Shown here: piece by piece, positions 37,771 through 42,500 of the stretch
Numbering within the stretch: position 1 is the stretch's first letter
Layout: each line of letters begins with the position of its first letter
Assembly: GCA_963575745.1 (NCBI GenBank)
Contig: CAUYUJ010016282.1
Coordinates: 1,613,872 to 1,656,371, forward strand
DNA from: Prorocentrum cordatum
Lineage: Eukaryota > Sar > Dinophyceae > Prorocentrales > Prorocentraceae
Direction: 5' to 3'
DNA length: 42,500 bases
Notes under the pieces: generated by a model
Told to the model about the DNA's origin: nothing
Databases searched by the model: none
The model's input: the letters and a program-made list of their open reading frames with translations, nothing else
Position numbers and translations under genes: made by a program

Positions 37771-40030
37771 CAACCACCCGGTAACCACCCACCACCCCCG
37801 GGCATCGCGTTCGATGGAGTGGTTCGGCCCCTGCGCTTCAGTCGCTCCGTTTCCGCCACCCATTACAGACGCATCAACGTCGCCCCCGTCTGCCACAGCC
37901 CTCGCACGGATTGTAGGGCGATGCGAGGAAACCAGCAACAAACAAAAGGGATACGTTCGTAAACCGGGCCGGAGCCGAGGGTTTAGAGCACACATGGTGA
38001 ATGCCACGCGGACAGCATGAAACGAACTGTATTCAGATGGTCGTTGCTGCTGGTGCTGCCAATTCTAGCCCTTGGGGACCCGCTTCGGCGCCCGAGGCCG
38101 TCATACATTGAGTTTGGACGAATGCTCGCCAAGAGGGCCCCTGGATGGGGTCCACAGATTTGAACGTTTTTGAAGTATGGGGGCAAGGAGGGAGGAAGGG
38201 GAGGGTGGAGGTTCGGAAACCGGCGGGAGGGAGCGGGGGGAGGCGGGGACATTCTCCCGTCACGAACGCGCTGATCCGTCGTGTGTCCCACCAGCCATGG
38301 AGCGCATAGGCTATTGTTTGGCGCAGAGGATGGGTCGCTTTATTTGCGTTGTTGCTTGTTCGTTGTTCGCCCCCGTCCCCCTGGCCATTCCTCTGACGTC
38401 CCTGACGGGCCATCCAGCCTGGCAGTCGCCCTGTCCCTGGCAGGCCCTTGACTGCCGCCCTGTCCATCCCCTTCGGCCGTCGCCCTGTCCTCCGCGTTGG
38501 CTGTCGCTGTCGCCGTTGTCGCGGTTCGTGCTTCGTCGTGCGCCTCCCCCTCGCCCCTCCCTGGCAGCCCTGGCAGCCCCTTTTTTCCTGTCGTCTCACC
38601 CTGCTCTCCTGCGGGTCCTCCCCTGGCTGTCGGTCCTTGGCTCAACCATGTATTTTCATGGTTCGGGGTTCGTCTTCCGCCCCCCTCCCACTGGCGTTCC
38701 CCCAGCCTCCATAGCGGGTCCTGCCCCCCGGCGGAGCCCTGAATTCGTCGCCCCCCGGGTCTTCGTCTCGAAGGGCCCCCTTAATGGAAAATGCAGTCTG
38801 GCTTTTACTTTCTTCTGATCGGCGGGGAAGAGGTGCTTTCGGCCGGTCGGATGCAGTGTTGCGCGCGCGGGGGTAGTGCGATCAAGATCAATCGGGCGAA
38901 GTAAAACAGGAGCGCGCGCATTGGGCCGGGCTTGGTGCGCAATAGCGCCACTTGAGGATGCAGGATGCGCGCGATTCGGTAGATGTTCCATGCTTCGTTT
39001 TGCGGCATGCGTTGGCGTCGGGGCCGCCCCGTTGTCCGATCTCTTGGCCAGGAGGTGTCGTGCCCCGTCTGGGTTCTAGGCGTGTGATACGGCGCCGCAT
39101 CTCGATGGGACCCGTCGCGCTCCGTCGGGCGTCGTCGGACACCGCCGGGATCCGCCTGTCCTGTTCACTCCGCCCGTCCGTTCTCACTGTCCATGCTTTC
39201 CCCCCTCTCCGCGTCCTCCTCTCCGTCGGGGTTTCCGTCAGGCTTCCGTCTGGTTCCGTCGGGTTCTGCGCGGCCCAGCGGCTTTTCACCTGCTCGGGCG
39301 TCGCTAGTGCGGACGCGGGCGCCACTGCTGACCCCGAGTCCTGGGCAGGGCCCGCTGGGCTCTCTGCCGCACTCATTCGGGCAGCGGGATCGACGCACCG
39401 TCGGGCCCTGCCGCCGCGCGCGCCGATCACCCGAAGAACCGCTAGCATGGGGAGGGGCCCTCTACTGCCGCGTGCGTGGAGCGGCGGCGGCCGTGAAGTT
39501 TTCAGTGAAGTAAGACGGATTGTTTCAAGTAGCGACTCCAGCTACAAAAGAAAGTCACCAGAAATTGCACCAACAAATCTGGTCCAAATCTTCGAGAAGC
39601 TCGGGCAGAAATTTAACCCAATAATCCTGTAGAAACTTCACCGACAAATCCAGCGGACATTCCATAGGAATTGCCAGTGGGACCCCCGCTTGGGCAACGC
39701 GTCGCGGATGCTGGCTTCGCTTCGCAAAGCATCCGCCTTCTCGGAAAGGGCCCGTATTTAGTTGCAATTCGTGTTCTCAGTCCGCGGTCGTGCGGCGCGC
39801 TCGCTGCGAGCAGAAGCGCGCGATAGAACGGCGCCCTGTTGCGCCCGAGGATGCCCCCCAATTGCTCCGAGGAAGTCTTGGATTCAAATGCCCAAAGCGC
39901 AATGGGCAGACAGGGTCATATTCCACGGGAAGAACGATTGCCTTCATCGCCGCCGTCACAAGAGCCCAGAGAGCCGAAACAAATGGCAGTAGCCTCCGCA
40001 GGTCCCAGGGGGGCATGAATGGGAGAATGC
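37771..40030. other. No recognised gene
   Basis: GC-rich with overlapping ORFs. The longest non-repetitive ones are a minus-strand frame at 38888-39448 (186 codons) and a plus-strand frame at 38952-39632 (226 codons) that overlaps it; neither has a motif I know. 38390-38610 is rich in CCCTGGCAG and TCGCCCTGTCC motifs. 39535-39660 has two or three ACCRACAAATC motifs about 80 bp apart. I see no mobile-element ends. Confidence 0.45.
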
Positions 40031-40140
40031 CGTTCCAGCCTCTTGGGGACCTCTTGGGAGTCTCTTGGGGCTCCTTGGCGGCGTCTTGGGGGCCCCTGCG
40101 GCCTCTTGGGGGGCTCTTGGGGACCTCTTGGGTCAGCAGG
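40030..40140 (-). repeat. CCTCTTGGGG short-period repeat
   Basis: Eight or so units of CCTCTTGGGGACC, TCTTGGGAG and related, spaced 9-16 bp. The reverse complement (CCCAAGAGG) is the repeat found inside the tandem units at 33010-33370 and 33770-34150, so this is a third dispersed site. Confidence 0.6.
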
Positions 40141-40399
40141 GGGGGTAGTCGATTGCGCCACTCCCCTCGGAGGCCACGATCCTTGTGAGGGGTGTCGAAA
40201 AATTGCCCAGTCTGGCATCTCTGATCCGAGTGTCCCCGGGGTGTCCACGGGGTCTCACGGGGTACTTTTCGTCCGGGGACCCCCAGGGCGGCCCCGCGCG
40301 CGCGAGCTAGAATATTGTTAACCAGTTACCGGAATCTTAGCACGCCCCTGGCCCGTTGGGCCGGCGAATTGTGAAGGCCTTAGCCCGGTGCCGCCGACC

Positions 40400-40680
40400 C
40401 TGAAGACGACGACGAGGACGAGGACGAGGAGGAGGAGGAGGAGGAGGAGGAGGAGGAGGAGGAGGAGGAGGGGGAGGGGGAGGACGAGGAGGATAAGGAG
40501 GCCGAGGACGCGGTGGAGCAGCAGGAGGAGGAGGATGAGAGGGGGAGCAGGGGCAGGGGGAGGCCGGGGGGAGAACGAGCAGTAGGAGGACTAGGATAAT
40601 GGGAGTCGGAGGAGTAGCAGAAGAACGAGGACGCGAAAGAGGGGGAGGAGGAGGGGCAGGAGGAGCAGGAGGAGGAGGAT
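40400..40680 (+). repeat. GAC/GAG/GGA microsatellite
   Basis: A (GAGGAGGAC) run leads into (GGA)n at 40426-40475 and continues as impure purine repeats. It seems to have replaced or interrupted the upstream part of the retroelement remnant, whose frame becomes non-repetitive at about 40681. Confidence 0.8.
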
Positions 40681-42120
40681 GGGGACCCAGCTCTGCCGGA
40701 GCCAGGCGACTCGAAGGAATGGGTTGAACTTGCGAGGAATCATCATAAGTTCTTTCTTGCCAAAGTACAGACTGCTGTAACACATGCCAGACCGCATTAT
40801 CATGATGCGGACCACTTGGAGATTTGGAGACACGACCTTGCCAAGCTATGCCAAGGAACCCCGTTGGGCACCAGTGATCCCTAAAGCCCTGCTTTCCTGT
40901 GTTTACAGTGCGGTCACACAGCGAGGTCAGCTCAGGCATTTGCTTCTCACACTGGCAGGGAACACAAGTCCACTAACTTGCCCCCCCCGTTAGCCACAAG
41001 CCGTTGCTGCCAGATTTGCCTTCGAGATTTTGGCCAAGTAGGAAGGCTCGTTAAACACCTAGCCAACGCCCCAAGCTGTTGGGCCTCTGGACTGTCACTG
41101 CATTTCGGCCCACACAGGAATGGACGCAGCGAAAAAAGAAGCGAAGGAGGAGGTCGCCCGCAATAGAGCACAGGGGCGTTTACCCATCTTTGCCTGCCAG
41201 CCTTGGGTTCAGTGCCATGGTCCCCCTATTGGCCCCAAGGTCCGTCTCACCAGAAAGGAAGCCAAAGCCCACCCCCCCCTGAGCCCCCTGAGCGCTCATG
41301 GCTCCCCCCCAGGCTACCCACGCGGGGTCTCATGTATGTGCTCCACTTTTTCCCAGGGCATCGTCGTGAGGGAGGTGTGCAGGATTGCATGGAGCATCTC
41401 ATTCGGGAACACCCCACTAACCTTTTTGTCCTCAGCATTGACATAGTTAATGACCCCACCCTGGGATACCTTTCTGCCCCCCAGGGGATTGAGCTTTGGG
41501 TAAACAGGTTGCGTTCAGGTAGAATCGCTGGACTAATCATGGGACCCCCGTGAGAGAGTTGGTCGGCAGCGAGATTCAGACCAGCACCGAACGCACGGCG
41601 CCCGCCACGACCGCTTCGTTCCGAGCTGCATCCGTGGGGGTTGGGACACATCAGCAGAAGGGAAAGTGAGCAAGTAGCACTTGCCAACTTGCTTTTTTAC
41701 GCACGCCCATAACCTTTCTACCCGAAGCCTGGCTGCATCATATTCCCGCCATAATGGAACATCCAGAACAGCGCAGTTGGATTCAGGAGACTCCTAGCTT
41801 CTGGAAGCTGCGTGAAGTGCGAGCGTTGGCTGCCCGCCCCCATGTCTTCTCCCATTCGATCCACCAATGCAGGTTTGGAGCCCGTGTAAGAAAACCGGCC
41901 GTCCTCTTCGCTGTCCATGTTCCAGCACTAGCACGGTGGCTGAGCGACATGCCTGAAAAGGGCCCTTCTGTAATGATGAGCTCGGGCACAGGGCCCTCGG
42001 TGGCCTCACCTCCGCGGATGTTTGGGACACCCCTCTGGCAAAAATCTATCCCAAGGGGGTCTGCCGTATGTTGTCCACCACCCTGCGTCAAGAGGCCAGA
42101 CAACGCTGGCCACTGCTGTC
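40618..42120 (+). pseudogene. Decayed retroelement C-terminus: two zinc fingers and C5-methyltransferase-like domain
   Basis: One frame gives WVELARNHHKFFLAKV and HLEIWRHDLAKLCQG, a TAA at 40882, then C-x2-C-x12-H-x4-H (CLQCGHTARSAQAF.., 40900-40965) and C-x2-C-x12-H-x5-C (CQICLRDFGQVGRLVKH.., about 41008-41079). A second frame carries EEVARNRAQGRLPIF and WVQCHGPPIGP. The first frame resumes with VLHFFPGHRR (S-adenosylmethionine-binding loop), FVLSIDIVNDPTLG and IAGLIMGPP, then TGA (41551-41553) where the PC motif needs Cys. Next come ESWSAARF, RSELHPWGL, AIMEHPE, HQCRFGARVRKPA and, after a shift near 41968, VWDTPLAKIYPKGVC. Zinc fingers followed by this domain are a combination I associate with dinoflagellate retroelement-like proteins. 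Confidence 0.5.
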
Positions 42121-42500
42121 ACACAACCTGGTTAGACCTCGGACCCCCAACCCCCCATCCAGAGGACCGCTTCGTTGGAATCTCCACCTCGAGCGTAGGC
42201 TGCGGGAGCAGGTGGACTTGGGTCTCCCAGGCGACGACTGGGCACTACCGATGGGCTTGCGCAGATTCGACACCCCGCGGGATCTTTACGTACAGACCAT
42301 TGCAGGGTCGGACTGTGCCATACACCGAAGGAGGTAAGTACCTTGTGCCGACCAGAGGACGTATCTCTCTACCCGCCACCCAAGACTGCTGCCCAAGCTT
42401 TCGGGGAAGGGCCTGGGCAGGTGCCGCGGAGCATAAATGCTCCGCCCGAGTCCGTTTTCTTTTTTGTTATAAAACAGTACCACTCAGGTGTTGCTGTCTC
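42121..42500. other. Window end, no feature recognised
   Basis: A frame from the methyltransferase-like remnant may continue a little (LPGDDWALPMGLRRFDTPRD) but shows no motif I know. The last 60 bases contain an AT-rich stretch (TTTTGTTATAAAAC). Whatever bounds the element on its 3' side lies outside the window. Confidence 0.4.

Overview
The window looks like repeat-dominated nuclear DNA of a dinoflagellate, and I find no intact gene in it. Three things point there. First, two minus-strand retroelement copies each begin with a near-perfect 22-nt dinoflagellate spliced leader (DinoSL), at 20463-20484 and 32349-32370. Second, the GC content is high and there are many GGA/TCC, CA and GCATGTGCGG tracts. 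Third, the recognisable protein remnants resemble retroelement and recombinase families I know from dinoflagellate genomes. There is no operon structure, ribosome binding site, rRNA, convincing tRNA or CRISPR array. Long ORFs occur in several frames at once because the DNA is GC-rich, so most are not genes. I could run no searches; family names rest on motifs read by eye.

Layout. 1-5150: non-coding, with purine tracts. 5172-7270 (+): broken gag-protease part of a Ty1/copia-like element. 7270-11400: mostly low-complexity sequence and short-period repeats. 11393-11555: a small element with 10-bp terminal inverted repeats. 11815-12370: opposed arrays of a 13-bp family (CTGCCGTGCTGGT). 12371-20484 (-): LINE-A, a non-LTR retrotransposon with leader, coiled coil, apurinic-type endonuclease, reverse transcriptase (RT), RNase H and a Cys motif. 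Its 3' UTR holds a ~1.75 kb insert with inverted termini. 20485-20590: 13-bp array. 20591-32370 (-): LINE-B, a second copy with the same order of parts. It is split inside the RT by a ~4.8 kb fold-back insert (about 24070-28860) built almost wholly of tandem arrays, and it also carries a 219-bp insert with a 6-bp target duplication. 32371-32495: another 13-bp array. 32899-34480: tandem repeat with 751- and 786-bp steps. 35810-37770: GC-rich repeats and a broken tyrosine-recombinase-like core. 40618-42120 (+): decayed retroelement C-terminus with two zinc fingers and a C5-cytosine-methyltransferase-like domain, in which UGA replaces the motif IV cysteine.

How it fits together. LINE-A sits head-to-tail behind LINE-B, with a 13-bp array at the junction. 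The leader at each 5' end implies that trans-spliced mRNA was reverse transcribed and inserted again. Later inserts landed inside these copies, so LINE-A and LINE-B serve as each other's approximate empty sites and let the insert borders be placed. Every element protein examined has frameshifts, stops or lost key residues, so the locus is a graveyard of nested elements. The least explained item is the 4.8 kb fold-back insert.
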